Positions 27,805 to 35,923 of a DNA stretch of 64,000 nt are shown piece by piece. Position 1 is the stretch's first letter. Each line of letters opens with the position of its first letter. The notes under the pieces are model-generated. The model worked only from the letters and a program-made list of their open reading frames with translations, was not told the origin of the DNA and made no database searches. This DNA is from Streptosporangium becharense (GTDB lineage Bacteria; Actinomycetota; Actinomycetes; Streptosporangiales; Streptosporangiaceae), in NCBI RefSeq assembly GCF_014204985.1, contig NZ_JACHMP010000001.1, positions 7,722,931 through 7,786,930 of the forward strand. Direction: 5' to 3'. The position numbers and the translations under genes were made by a program.

Positions 27805-28311
27805 TCAGTCCGCCTCCCCCGCGCGAGCCTCTCGCCAGACCGGGCTGTCGAGGAAGTGGTTGTCGAAGCGTTCCTGTGAGGCGAGCAGCTCGTCCAGTGT
27901 GGCCTCGCCCCTGCTCAGGCGCGCCAGGAGCCGGAAGTAGTCGAACCTCTCGATCCCGGGGGTGATGACGATCAGCAGATCGGCACCGGCGCCCGGTGCG
28001 GCTCCGAAGGCGTGCGGCATGTTCGGCGGGACGACGACCAGGTCGCCCTCCCCCGCCGTCACGACACGCTCGCCCGCGAGGATCTGAACCTCGCCGTCGA
28101 GGACGTAGAACAGCTCCGACGCACTCGTGTGGTGGTGCGGAAGCGCGCCGTCGGCACCCCGCGCCAGCGTCACACGCATGGTGCTGAGCGCGCCGCCGGT
28201 GGTGCTGGAGTCAGCCAGAAGCGTGAGGTTGACGGCGGACTGCTCGACGACCTCGGCGTCCGCGGCGCGCACCAGGACGGCGTCCCGATCGACCGGTGAT
28301 ACGAGCGACAT
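27805..28311 (-). CDS. Cupin domain protein (quercetin-dioxygenase-like)
   Basis: 168 residues. Cupin motif 1 is LPHHHTSASELFYVLDGEVQ with His-His-Glu metal ligands, and motif 2 is VVPPNMPHAFGAAPG with the fourth His. It therefore retains a full metal site, unlike the cupin at 9490. The C-terminal ~60 residues are helical. It is intact in the middle of decayed genes and may be the last functional gene of its old neighbourhood. Confidence 0.82.
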   Translation of the reverse strand: MSLVSPVDRDAVLVRAADAEVVEQSAVNLTLLADSSTTGGALSTMRVTLARGADGALPHHHTSASELFYVLDGEVQILAGERVVTAGEGDLVVVPPNMPHAFGAAPGAGADLLIVITPGIERFDYFRLLARLSRGEATLDELLASQERFDNHFLDSPVWREARAGEAD

Positions 28312-28429
28312 ATCGGCCTTCTTTCAAGATATTTAATTACACGCCAGATAGTACGGCGCGGAACCACCTGATCAGGAAACACTCCGGCGCGCAGTCCAGG
28401 GAGCGGGCTTTGATTGATGACACCAGATG

Positions 28430-28659
28430 GCGGTGAATTCGAGCGTTGAGAAGTCGGGCGACGGGTTCTGGTCGGCGGTCTCCCAGTACAGCATGGTCTC
28501 GTACAGCCGTCGTCCCAGCAGATGGACGTCGGCCTTGCGTACCTTGTCGGTGGCGAGGTTGAAGACCTCCTCGTCGAGTGCCGTTCAGTCGAAGCCGCCG
28601 TCCGGTCCGATGACGTAGCCGTCCAGCGACACGGCCATTGAGTAGGTCACGCTGCGCAT
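28430..28659 (-). pseudogene. Dihydrofolate reductase-family remnant with internal stop
   Basis: From ATG 28659 the frame reads MRSVTYSMAVSLDGYVIGPD then GGFD, TGA at 28587-28585 (where TGG for Trp is expected), then TALDEEVFNLATDKVRKADV and HLLGRRLYETMLYW. This matches the N-terminal half of the RibD/DHFR-like family. It ends near 28430 with no C-terminal half. Confidence 0.7.
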
Positions 28660-28863
28660 CAGAAGTCCTCCCCGGTAACGGGTTCAACGGTGCGAGCTCC
28701 GGACGCCGCACCCAGACTGTTGCACTGATCACTGACAGTTTTCCGCGCGCAACACACGCCGTACGGCGATGCCACCGGCCCCTCTCTGTCAGTCTCCTGT
28801 GAGACAGGGGACGCATGAGTCCTTCTGATGTGAAGCAGGGCGCGAGACAGGACGATCAAGACA

Positions 28864-29322
28864 GTGACGATGACCCTCGCCGACCAGACCGCCATGACCG
28901 GGCAGGATGGTCGCGTGACCGAACAGCAGCCGGGCCGGCCCAAGCGGCGCACCTTCACCAAGGCCTACAAGGCGCGGATCCTGGCGGCCTTCGACGCCCT
29001 GCCCGAGGGCAGCGCCGAGCGCGGCGCCCTGCTGCGCAAGGAACGGCTGTACCACTCCCACATCGAGCACTGGCGCAAGCAGGCCGAAAACGGCACCCTG
29101 GCCGCCTCGACGGGAAAGCCGGTGAAAAGCGCCGAGGCCGAGGAGATGGCCCTGCTGCGGGCCGAGAACAAGAAGCTCAAGGCCGAGGCGGCCAAGCTCG
29201 AAGCCCGCAACGAGAAACTCGCCGGCGAACTCGGAAAGACCAGAACGGCCCTGGACATCGCGGGAAAAGCATTCGCGCTGCTGCAGGACATCTCAAGCAG
29301 CGCGGACTCCGGCAAGAGCTGA
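28864..29322 (+). CDS. IS3-family transposase OrfA
   Basis: 152 residues. An HTH region (RTFTKAYKARILAAFDALPE) is followed by a leucine-zipper-like coiled coil (LRAENKKLKAEAAKLEARNE). Near its 3' end lies a canonical -1 slippery heptamer, after which OrfB can be made as a fusion. The upstream start could also be GTG 28915. Confidence 0.85.
   Translation: MTMTLADQTAMTGQDGRVTEQQPGRPKRRTFTKAYKARILAAFDALPEGSAERGALLRKERLYHSHIEHWRKQAENGTLAASTGKPVKSAEAEEMALLRAENKKLKAEAAKLEARNEKLAGELGKTRTALDIAGKAFALLQDISSSADSGKS
29262..29268 (+). promoter_or_regulatory. -1 ribosomal frameshift heptamer (G GGA AAA)
   Basis: In the OrfA frame the codons read GCG GGA AAA GCA, so GGGAAAA sits exactly as X_XXY_YYZ. Slipping back one base continues as Gly-Lys-Ser-Ile-Arg directly into OrfB with no stop. 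Confidence 0.7.
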
Positions 29323-30368
29323 ACCGGGTCCTCGATGAATACTTCCCCGACCTGGAGAAGTCGCTCGGTACGGCCAGAGCATGTGCGGTCCTCGGCACAT
29401 CCCGGGCCACGCTGCATCGGCACCGCAACCCCGCCCCGCCCCGGCTGGGGCCGCGCCGGCCGTTTCACCACCCGGCCGAGTTGACCGAGCAGGAGCGCGC
29501 CCAGGCGCTGGCGGTGCTGGACTCGCCCCGCTTCGCCGACAAGTCCCCGGGCCAGGTGTGGGCCACCCTGCTGGACGAGGGCGTCTACCTGTGCTCGCAG
29601 GCCACCATGTACCGGTTGCTGCGGATGCGCGGCACCTCGGGTGAGCGCCGCGCCCAGGCCGTCCACCCGGCCCGCAAGAAACCCGAGCTGACCGCCGACG
29701 GCCCGAACCAGGTGTGGTCATGGGACATTACGAAACTGAAAGGCCCGACGCGCGGGGTCCATTACCTGCTGTACGTCATCCTCGATATCTTCTCGCGGAA
29801 AGTCATCTGGTGGGAGATCTGGCCCACCGAGACCGGCGTTCTCGCCAAGGAGTTCATCGAGCACGCGATCGCCGCCAACGACGGGATCGCTCCGGAAGCG
29901 ATCCACGCCGACCGCGGTACCGCGATGACGTCGAACACCGTCTCCGGGCTGCTGGCGCTGCTGGGTATCGACCAGTCCCATTCCCGGCCGCGTGTGTCCA
30001 ACGACAACCCGTATTCCGAAGCGCAGTTCAAGACGCTCAAGTACTGTCCGGCGTTCCCGGGCGAGTTCGGGTCCATCGAGGACGCGAACGTCTTCTGCGG
30101 GCAGTTCTTCCGGTACTACAACACCGAGCACCGCCATTCCGGGATCGGGATGCACACCCCGGCGTCGGTGCACGACGGCTCGGCACTCGAGATTCAGGCT
30201 CGGCGGGCCGCGACCCTGAACGCGGCGTTCCTGGCGCATCCCGAGCGGTTCCGTGGTCGGCGGCCGAGTCCGCCTCCGCTGCCCTCCCGGGTGTGGATCA
30301 ACAAGCCGTCGACGGGTCTTGAAGCCGGCGAAGCCGCGGCCTCAGCACAGACACCGAACGTGGCTTGA
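29262..30368 (+). CDS. IS3-family transposase OrfB (-1 frame)
   Basis: About 369 codons in the -1 frame relative to OrfA, read as an OrfAB fusion. An IS_HTH region (GTSRATLHRHRN) precedes a DDE integrase core: VWSWDITKLKGP (first Asp), IHADRGTAMTS (second Asp) and SNDNPYSEAQFKTLKY with the Glu of DDE. The Asp-Asp-Glu triad is complete. The natural signal G_GGA_AAA at 29262-29268 lies at the switch point. Confidence 0.85.
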   Translation, partial: GKSIRAAAGHLKQRGLRQELNRVLDEYFPDLEKSLGTARACAVLGTSRATLHRHRNPAPPRLGPRRPFHHPAELTEQERAQALAVLDSPRFADKSPGQVWATLLDEGVYLCSQATMYRLLRMRGTSGERRAQAVHPARKKPELTADGPNQVWSWDITKLKGPTRGVHYLLYVILDIFSRKVIWWEIWPTETGVLAKEFIEHAIAANDGIAPEAIHADRGTAMTSNTVSGLLALLGIDQSHSRPRVSNDNPYSEAQFKTLKYCPAFPGEFGSIEDANVFCGQFFRYYNTEHRHSGIGMHTPASVHDGSALEIQARRAATLNAAFLAHPERFRGRRPSPPPLPSRVWINKPSTGLEAGEAAASAQTPNVA

Positions 30369-30449
30369 TGTCTCAACAGGTTTGACAGGTACCGGGCCGT
30401 CGGCAACAGGGGTTCCGGTACCACCGGAACCCCTTGAAGTGGTGATGAT

Positions 30450-31505
30450 CTACTGGGTCAGCGGGGTCGGCCACCACCTCACGCTTTTGTCGCGGCTGCC
30501 GGTGGCGAGGAGTCTGCCGTCCGGGCTGAAGGCCACCGAGGTGACAAAGTGGGTGTGGCCGACGAGGGGGACGATGGTTTTGCGGCGGGCCACGTCCCAC
30601 ACCCGCACCATATTGTCGAAGCCGCCGGCGGCGAGGGTTTTGCCGTCCGGGCTGAAGGCCACCGACTCGATCCCGATGGCGTATTCGAGGGTGGCGACGG
30701 TTTTGCGGCGGGCCACGTTCCACAACTTCACGCTGTGGTCGGCGCTGCCGGTCGCGAGGAGTCTGCCGTTCGGGCTGAAGGCCACCGAGTGGACCGAGCT
30801 GGTGTGGCCGGTGAGGGTGGCGACGGTTCTACGGTGGGCCACGTTCCACAGCCGCACCGTGTCGTCGAAGTTGCCGGTGGCGAGGAGTCTGCCGTTCGGG
30901 CTGAAGGCCACCGAGGTGACAGCGGCGGCGTGGTTGGTGGCGTGGTTGGTGAGGGTGGCGACGGTGTTGCGGCGGGCCACGTCCCACAGCCGCACCGTGT
31001 CGTCGGAGCCGCCGGTGGCGAGGAGTCTGCCGTCCGGGCTGAAGGCCACCGAGTAGACCAAGTCGGTGTGGCCGGTGAGGGTGGCGACGGCGTTGCGGCG
31101 GGCCACGTCCCACAGCCGCACCGCACCTTCGAAGCTGCCGGTGGCGAGGAGTCTGCCGTCCGGGCTGAAGGCCACCGAGTAGACCAAGTCGGCGCGGCGG
31201 GGGAGGATGGCAACGGGTTTGCGGCGGGCCACGTCCCACAGCCGCACCGTGTCGTCGCGGCCGGCGGTGGCGAGGAGTCTGCCGTCCGGGCTGAAGGCCA
31301 CCGAGTAGACCCAGTCGGTGTGGCCGGTGAGGGGGGCGGCGCTCGGTGTGGGGGGCTCGGCGTGGGGGGGATCGTCGAAAGTGCGGGTGAGGGCGATCGC
31401 GGTCGGCGCGTCGATGATGGCCAGGGCGCCGAGCCCGCCCAGCCCGCCCAGGAGCAGGGTCCGGCGAGACAGCGGCCGGCGCTGCTGCGGAGGGGTCGTA
31501 TTCAC
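30450..31505 (-). CDS. Seven-repeat WD40 protein (5' end probably lost to IS insertion)
   Basis: Seven WD40 repeats (consensus VYSVAFSPDGRLLATGS then DTVRLWDVARR) enough for one closed beta-propeller, preceded by SRRTLLLGGLGGLGALAIID, a twin-arginine-like or membrane segment. The GTG at 31505 lies 5 bases after the IS5 element's CTAG and lacks a spaced ribosome site. Similar actinomycete proteins carry an N-terminal Ser/Thr kinase before such a segment; none is visible beyond the IS. Either a short Tat-exported propeller or the stump of a kinase-WD40 gene. Confidence 0.7.
   Translation of the reverse strand: MNTTPPQQRRPLSRRTLLLGGLGGLGALAIIDAPTAIALTRTFDDPPHAEPPTPSAAPLTGHTDWVYSVAFSPDGRLLATAGRDDTVRLWDVARRKPVAILPRRADLVYSVAFSPDGRLLATGSFEGAVRLWDVARRNAVATLTGHTDLVYSVAFSPDGRLLATGGSDDTVRLWDVARRNTVATLTNHATNHAAAVTSVAFSPNGRLLATGNFDDTVRLWNVAHRRTVATLTGHTSSVHSVAFSPNGRLLATGSADHSVKLWNVARRKTVATLEYAIGIESVAFSPDGKTLAAGGFDNMVRVWDVARRKTIVPLVGHTHFVTSVAFSPDGRLLATGSRDKSVRWWPTPLTQ
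30480..31325. repeat. Tandem WD40-coding DNA repeats of ~126-135 bp
   Basis: Seven coding repeats share near-identical DNA, for example GCGAGGAGTCTGCCGTCCGG occurs repeatedly with only silent or single changes. Such identity suggests recent duplication or gene conversion between blades. Confidence 0.85.
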
Positions 31506-31581
31506 CCCCCTAGGAGCTGTTTGGGGTTCGGATCTAGGTGGGGTCCGGTGGTGAGCCGGCCGCGGCTGGTAGAACTCGGAC

Positions 31582-32136
31582 GTGGCGCGCTTTGATGTGA
31601 CGGATGCCGAGTGGGCGTTGATCGAGCCGTGTCTGCCGGTGGCGGCCACCGGGCCGCTGCCGCGGCGGATGCGTGATCAGTTCAACGGGATCCTGTGGCG
31701 GTTTCGCACCGGGTCGGGCTGGCGTGATGTCCCGGAACGCTACGGGCCCTGGTCCACGCTCTACTCCCGGTTCAACGGCTGGGCCAGGGCCGGGGTGTTC
31801 CAGGCTCTGATGGACGCGTTGATCGCCGAGGCCGCATCGCGCGGGCAGGTCGGGCTGGAGCTGGTCAGCGTGGACTCCACGATCGTGCGGGCGCATCAGG
31901 AGTCGGCCGGGCTGGCGGTGGCCGGGGAGACCCTGGATGCGCTGGAGCAGGCCCTGACCGAGGAAAAGGGGGCTCCGCTGCCGGAGCAGCCGCCGGTGCT
32001 GCGGGTGATGCGCCGCAGGTCGCCCTCGGCGCGGACGGCGCGGACGCGTCGTCGGACCAAGATCGTGCCGCGCTGCGGCGACGCCGCAGGGCCCGGGCCA
32101 AGGCTGCCGGGCTCGGCCGATCCCGGGGCGGGCTGA
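31582..32136 (+). CDS. IS5-family transposase OrfA (copy 1)
   Basis: 184 residues: a DUF4096-like N-terminal domain (MARFDVTDAEWALIEPCLPV) and the first catalytic Asp region (LELVSVDSTIVRAHQ). It ends out of frame with the catalytic C-terminal half; a slippery heptamer A_AAG_GGG at 31965-31971 allows a -1 fusion with OrfB. Confidence 0.85.
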   Translation: MARFDVTDAEWALIEPCLPVAATGPLPRRMRDQFNGILWRFRTGSGWRDVPERYGPWSTLYSRFNGWARAGVFQALMDALIAEAASRGQVGLELVSVDSTIVRAHQESAGLAVAGETLDALEQALTEEKGAPLPEQPPVLRVMRRRSPSARTARTRRRTKIVPRCGDAAGPGPRLPGSADPGAG

Positions 32137-32603
32137 GCAGCAAGGTCCATGCCGCGGTCGACGCCGCCGGGCTGCCGCTGGCTTTCGTGCTCACACCCGG
32201 GCAGGCCGCCGACTGCCCGCAGTTCATCACCGTCGTGGACAAGATCCGCGTTCCCGGTCCGGTCGGCCGGCCCCGCACCCGGCCGGACGCGGTCGCCGCG
32301 GACAAGGCGTACTCGTCCCGCGCCAACCGCGCCTACCTGCGCAAACGCCATGTCAAGGCGGTCATCCCAGAGAAGAAGGACCAGGCCGCCAACCGCAAGA
32401 AGAAAGGCAGCCGGGGCGGCCGGCCCGTCAGCCACGACATCGGCCTGTACAAGGAGCGCAACACCGTTGAACGCTGCTTCCAGAAGATCAAGGCCTGGCG
32501 TGGTCTGGCGACCCGTTACGACAAAGCCCCGGAAAGCTACGAGGCCGGACTCCACCTTCGAGGCTCGATCATGTGGCTGAAGCTCCTCACCTCAACCGCA
32601 TGA
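31965..32603 (+). CDS. IS5-family transposase OrfB (copy 1, -1 frame)
   Basis: The -1 frame stays open from the heptamer to the stop. It includes RSRGGLSSKVHAAVDAAGLP, the second Asp in VAADKAYSSRANRAYLRKR and the Glu in ERNTVERCFQKIKAWRGLAT. A free-standing start at 32187 would lack the preceding strand, so the fusion is preferred. Confidence 0.8.
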   Translation, partial: KGGSAAGAAAGAAGDAPQVALGADGADASSDQDRAALRRRRRARAKAAGLGRSRGGLSSKVHAAVDAAGLPLAFVLTPGQAADCPQFITVVDKIRVPGPVGRPRTRPDAVAADKAYSSRANRAYLRKRHVKAVIPEKKDQAANRKKKGSRGGRPVSHDIGLYKERNTVERCFQKIKAWRGLATRYDKAPESYEAGLHLRGSIMWLKLLTSTA

Positions 32604-32626
32604 TCCGAACCCCGAACAGCTCCTAG

Positions 32627-32955
32627 CTGTAGAAGATCACACTTGAGATTATCTTGAAGGTGCTTGCCTTACGGCCCGGGACTCCCAAGTTGCGGCCAGG
32701 GGCAAAGGAGGAGTCCGACCGGACAGAACGAACGTTCCGTCCGGTCACCGGAACCGCATCGTCCCAGTTCACGGCTCCGACTCCGGCCGCTTCGCCGATC
32801 TGGTCCCCGATGCCGAGGGACGGGCCGCCGGAATCCTGCTTAGGCGAGCAGTGCGGAAACCCGCGCCGAGCTGGATCCACCCACCTACTTCGCCCCTGGC
32901 CGCAGCCTCGGGAGTCCTGAGCCGAGACGCTCGTTTTGACTCCGTCCGGAAAACC
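32627..32955. other. Intergenic region, no gene found
   Basis: Between the IS5 copy and the MarR gene. It holds the long palindrome at 32717-32746 and otherwise no coding pattern. Confidence 0.6.
32717..32746. promoter_or_regulatory. 30-bp imperfect palindrome, TetR-operator-like
   Basis: GACCGGAC and GTCCGGTC are perfect 8-bp arms around AGAACGAACGTTCC; only four of 30 positions break the symmetry. The inner GAACG..CGTTC resembles many TetR-family operators. No TetR gene is adjacent; it may belong to a gene removed by the IS, or bind a distant regulator. Confidence 0.45.
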
Positions 32956-32970
32956 GTTATGGTTCATAAC
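32956..32970. promoter_or_regulatory. MarR-type operator
   Basis: GTTATG-GTT-CATAAC is a perfect 6-3-6 palindrome just before the preferred MarR start, with a further GTTATGAGTAGTAACG half-site next to it. MarR repressors usually bind such sites over their own promoter. Confidence 0.6.
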
Positions 32971-32973
32971 GTT

Positions 32974-33459
32974 ATGAGTAGTAACGAAAATATGTTCGAT
33001 GACGAGAGTGGGCCGCCCGAGGAGCTGAGCCGGTGGACCGGCTTCCTGCTGAACTGGGTCGCCGCTCAGGCCCGTGAGGCGTACGAACAGGTCGTGGCGC
33101 AGGTCGGGCTGAAGCCGCAGCACCTGGGGGTGCTCACCCAGATCCGGCACGGCCCGATGATCCAGTCACGGCTCAGCGACCGGCTGCAGGTTTTCAAGCC
33201 CGCCATGGTCACCCTTGTCAACGAGCTGGAGGCGATGGGGCTGGCACAGCGGCGGCCTCATCCGAGCGACCGTCGTGCCGTCGAGGTGCACATCCTCCCG
33301 GCCGGCCTGGAGAAGGTCCAGGAGGTCGACCGGCTCAGCGAGCGCGCCTCCGGCGAGTTCTTCGGCCCGCTGACCCCCGAGGAGCGGCAGACCCTGCACG
33401 ACCTGCTCGCCAAGCTCGCCAAGGACGGTCCGGCCGGCCGCCGGAGGATCCCCCGATGA
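32974..33459 (+). CDS. MarR-family transcriptional regulator
   Basis: About 161 residues. The winged helix is HGPMIQSRLSDRLQVFKPAM followed by VTLVNELEAMGLAQRRPHPS and the wing DRRAVEV. MarR proteins are dimeric repressors relieved by phenolic or lipophilic ligands. Starts at 32959, 32974 and 32992 are all possible and none has a good ribosome site; 32974 leaves the operator outside the gene. The carboxylesterase gene 69 bases downstream is the likely target. Confidence 0.85.
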   Translation: MSSNENMFDDESGPPEELSRWTGFLLNWVAAQAREAYEQVVAQVGLKPQHLGVLTQIRHGPMIQSRLSDRLQVFKPAMVTLVNELEAMGLAQRRPHPSDRRAVEVHILPAGLEKVQEVDRLSERASGEFFGPLTPEERQTLHDLLAKLAKDGPAGRRRIPR

Positions 33460-33527
33460 CCCGGAGCACCTCGCGACCGAGCGGCCATCGGACCGCGGAC
33501 GCCGGGAACCCTTCCCAGGAGGAACAC

Positions 33528-34949
33528 ATGCACGACACTGTGAAGACCCGGCATGGCCTGGTTCGCGGCCGCGCGCACGACGGCGTCGTCGCGTTCAAGG
33601 GCATCCCGTACGCCGCGGCGCCTCATGGCGCGCGGCGGTTCCTGCCGCCACAGCCACCCGCGTCCTGGGACGGGGTACTCGAGGCCGACGCCTTCGGCAG
33701 CGCGCCGCCGCAACGCCCGCCGGCGCCGGGAGTGCCGGCGGTGTGGCAGCCCGGCGACGGCCTGGATTGTCTGACGGTGAACGTGTGGACCGCGTCCCCG
33801 GACGTGGACGCGAGCCTGCCCGTGATGGTGTGGATCTACGGCGGCCACTGGAGCCACGGCGCCTCGTCGATGCCCCACTACGACGGTTCCGTCCTCGCCC
33901 GATCCGGCGTGGTCGTGGTCAGCTTCAACTATCGCACCGGCTTCGAAGGCTTCGGCCACCTGCCCGGCACTCCTGACAACCGTGGCCTGCTCGACCAACT
34001 CGCCGCGCTCGCCTGGACCCAGGACAACATCGCCGCCTTCGGCGGGGACCCCGGCAACGTCACCGTCTTCGGCCAGTCCGCCGGTGCCGCCTCCGCCGCC
34101 CTGCTCGCCGCGGCGCCGGCGGCCACCGGGCTGTTCCGGCGGTGCATCCTGCAGAGCCTGCCCGCCGGTTACCTGACCGTGCCCCACGCGCGGCAGGTCA
34201 CCGAACGGCTCGCCGCGGCCACCGGTGCCGCCCCCACCAGGGACGGCCTGGCCGCGCTCCCCCCGCAGGCCCTGCTGGAAGTGCCGGACGGGCAGCTGAC
34301 CGGCGGGCGTCCCGGCGGCGCGTTCGCCCCGGTCATCGACGGCGACCTGGTCACCGCGACCCCCTGGCAGGCCCTCGCCGACGGGCGGGCCCGCGACCTC
34401 GACCTGCTCTGCGGTTTCACCCACGAAGAAGCTCGCGGCTTCCCGCTCGCACCCCCCTCGACGCGAATCGACCTGACGGCCGTGGCCGCCGGATTCGGCC
34501 TCGCCCCCGACGCCGTCCTCGCCTATCGTGCCGCCGCCCCCGGTGTCTCCACCGCCGAGGTGTTCACGACGCTGATGTCCGACGCCTTGGTGCGCATGCC
34601 CACCACCCGAACCGCCGACGCACACGCGCGAGCAGGCGGCCGTACCTGGTTGTACGACTTCGCCTGGCAAGGACCCGTCGGGGCCGCCCACGGCATCGAT
34701 CTCCCCTTCGTCTTCGGCCTGCCCGACACCCGCTACGCCGCCCGTTTCCTCGGCAGCCCGCCTCCGGCCGACTTCGCCACCCTCTCCGGGCGGATCCGCA
34801 CCGCCTGGATCTCGTTCGCCGCCACCGGCGACCCGGGATGGCCGCCCTACGACGTCGAGACGGGCCACACCCGGATCTGGAACACTCACCCCCTCGACAC
34901 CGGCTATCCCCTCCCCGACTCCCGCCGCGTCTGGAGCCATGGGTCGTGA
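33528..34949 (+). CDS. Carboxylesterase type B
   Basis: 473 residues, full length for the family. The nucleophile is in FGQSAGAASAALLA, the acid in GFTHEEARGF and the His in GAAHGIDLPFVFG; the oxyanion-hole strand is VMVWIYGGHW with GGH rather than the commoner GGG/GGA. ATG 33528 follows AGGAGGAACAC. Probably co-regulated by the MarR protein and used to hydrolyse or detoxify an ester ligand. Confidence 0.9.
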   Translation: MHDTVKTRHGLVRGRAHDGVVAFKGIPYAAAPHGARRFLPPQPPASWDGVLEADAFGSAPPQRPPAPGVPAVWQPGDGLDCLTVNVWTASPDVDASLPVMVWIYGGHWSHGASSMPHYDGSVLARSGVVVVSFNYRTGFEGFGHLPGTPDNRGLLDQLAALAWTQDNIAAFGGDPGNVTVFGQSAGAASAALLAAAPAATGLFRRCILQSLPAGYLTVPHARQVTERLAAATGAAPTRDGLAALPPQALLEVPDGQLTGGRPGGAFAPVIDGDLVTATPWQALADGRARDLDLLCGFTHEEARGFPLAPPSTRIDLTAVAAGFGLAPDAVLAYRAAAPGVSTAEVFTTLMSDALVRMPTTRTADAHARAGGRTWLYDFAWQGPVGAAHGIDLPFVFGLPDTRYAARFLGSPPPADFATLSGRIRTAWISFAATGDPGWPPYDVETGHTRIWNTHPLDTGYPLPDSRRVWSHGS

Positions 34950-35118
34950 GGGAGGCGACGGGACACGGAGCCGTCGGGGCCCAGGTCAGCGGCGGCGACG
35001 CCGTCGGCGTATCGCGACGCTGCCGCGAAGGAGCGGGCCGGAAGTCCGGCAGGGGAGGCCGGCGCGCCGGACCGACGGGGGCGGGCCGGTGTGATGTCCG
35101 GACGCCCCGCAGCGGGCG

Positions 35119-35874
35119 TCACGGAGCATGGACGACCGGCACCTCCAGCGCCCGCACCGTCGGGTTGTCCGCGTTCGCGTCGGTGACCACCCCGGCGACC
35201 TCGGACAACGGCAGCACGGTGAACCGGGACGCGGTGCCGATCTTCTCCGAGCTCGCCAGCACGTAGGTGTCGGCGGCCTGGTGCGCCAGGGCACGCTTCA
35301 TCGCGGCCTCGTCGGCGTCGCCGGTGGTCAGCCCCGCCTCGGGATGCACGCCGGTGACGCCGAGCAGGAAGAGGTCGGCGTGCAGTCGCAGTCCGCGCAC
35401 TGCCTCCATGGCGGCGGCTCCGCAGGTGACCATCGAGTGCTTGAACAGCCGTCCGCCGATCAGGTAGACCTCCACGTCCCGGTGGTCGGCCAGTGCGCTC
35501 GCCACGGTCGGGCTGTGCGTCACGACGGTGGCCCGCAGGTCGAGGGGCAGCGCGTGGGCGACGGCCAGCGCGGTCGTGCCGCCGTCGAGGATCGCCGTGC
35601 TGTCCGGCTCGACCAGTGCGGCCGCGGCGGCCGCCACCCGCTGCTTGCCGGACATCTGGACGTCCCGGCGCGCGGCGTAGTCGGCGATCGCCGGCGAGAC
35701 GGGCAGCGCGCCGCCGTACACGCGCTGGCACAGGCCCGCCGCCGCGAGGTCGCGCAGGTCACGGCGGATGCTGTCCTCGGAGATGCCGAGTTCGGCGGCG
35801 AGGTCCTTGGCGATGATCCGGCCGTCCGTGCGGAGGCGTTCGAGCAACAGGTCACGGCGTTGGGCGGCAAGCAT
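35119..35874 (-). CDS. DeoR/GlpR-family transcriptional regulator
   Basis: 251 residues. N-terminal DeoR HTH (RTDGRIIAKDLAAELGISED SIRRDL) and C-terminal sugar-phosphate-binding DeoRC domain (STAILDGGTTALAVAHALP and LLGVTGVHPEAGLTTGDADE). Ligands are usually phosphorylated sugars. ATG 35874 has AAGGAG upstream. It diverges from a DUF4406 gene, the probable regulated partner. Confidence 0.9.
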   Translation of the reverse strand: MLAAQRRDLLLERLRTDGRIIAKDLAAELGISEDSIRRDLRDLAAAGLCQRVYGGALPVSPAIADYAARRDVQMSGKQRVAAAAAALVEPDSTAILDGGTTALAVAHALPLDLRATVVTHSPTVASALADHRDVEVYLIGGRLFKHSMVTCGAAAMEAVRGLRLHADLFLLGVTGVHPEAGLTTGDADEAAMKRALAHQAADTYVLASSEKIGTASRFTVLPLSEVAGVVTDANADNPTVRALEVPVVHAP

Positions 35875-35923
35875 GCACGTTTCTCCTTGTTTTTGCCGAA
35901 TATTGCACGTTATGGTTGATGCC

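Larger units (their letters stand above)
28787..30387 (+). mobile_element. IS3-family insertion sequence
   Basis: About 1.6 kb with two overlapping transposase frames. Candidate ends: TGTCAGTCTCCTGTGAGACA (28787-28806) and TGTCTCAACAGGTTTGACA (30369-30387) as imperfect inverted repeats. I see no clear 3-5 bp target duplication (CTC before, GGT after). The coding part looks intact. Confidence 0.65.
31513..32623 (+). mobile_element. IS5-family element, copy 1
   Basis: About 1.1 kb. The ends are inverted repeats: GGAGCTGTTTGGGGTTCGGA at the left and the complement of GGAGCTGTTCGGGGTTCGGA at the right (one mismatch). Both are flanked by CTAG (31510-31513 and 32623-32626), consistent with IS5-type targets; the exact edge within CTAG is uncertain. 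Transposase frames are oriented to the right. Copy 2 is at the window end. Confidence 0.85.

Noticed and set aside
28815..29261. Long N-terminus for IS3 OrfB starting near 28815
   Set aside because: That part is OrfA read in the wrong frame; the natural route is frameshifting at the GGGAAAA heptamer.
30480..31325. CRISPR-like or satellite array
   Set aside because: The ~126-135 bp repeats are in frame and encode WD40 blades; there are no short spacers.
33258..34940. A 560-codon minus-strand open frame rich in Gly and Arg
   Set aside because: Antisense shadow of the MarR and carboxylesterase genes; no domain and no ribosome site.
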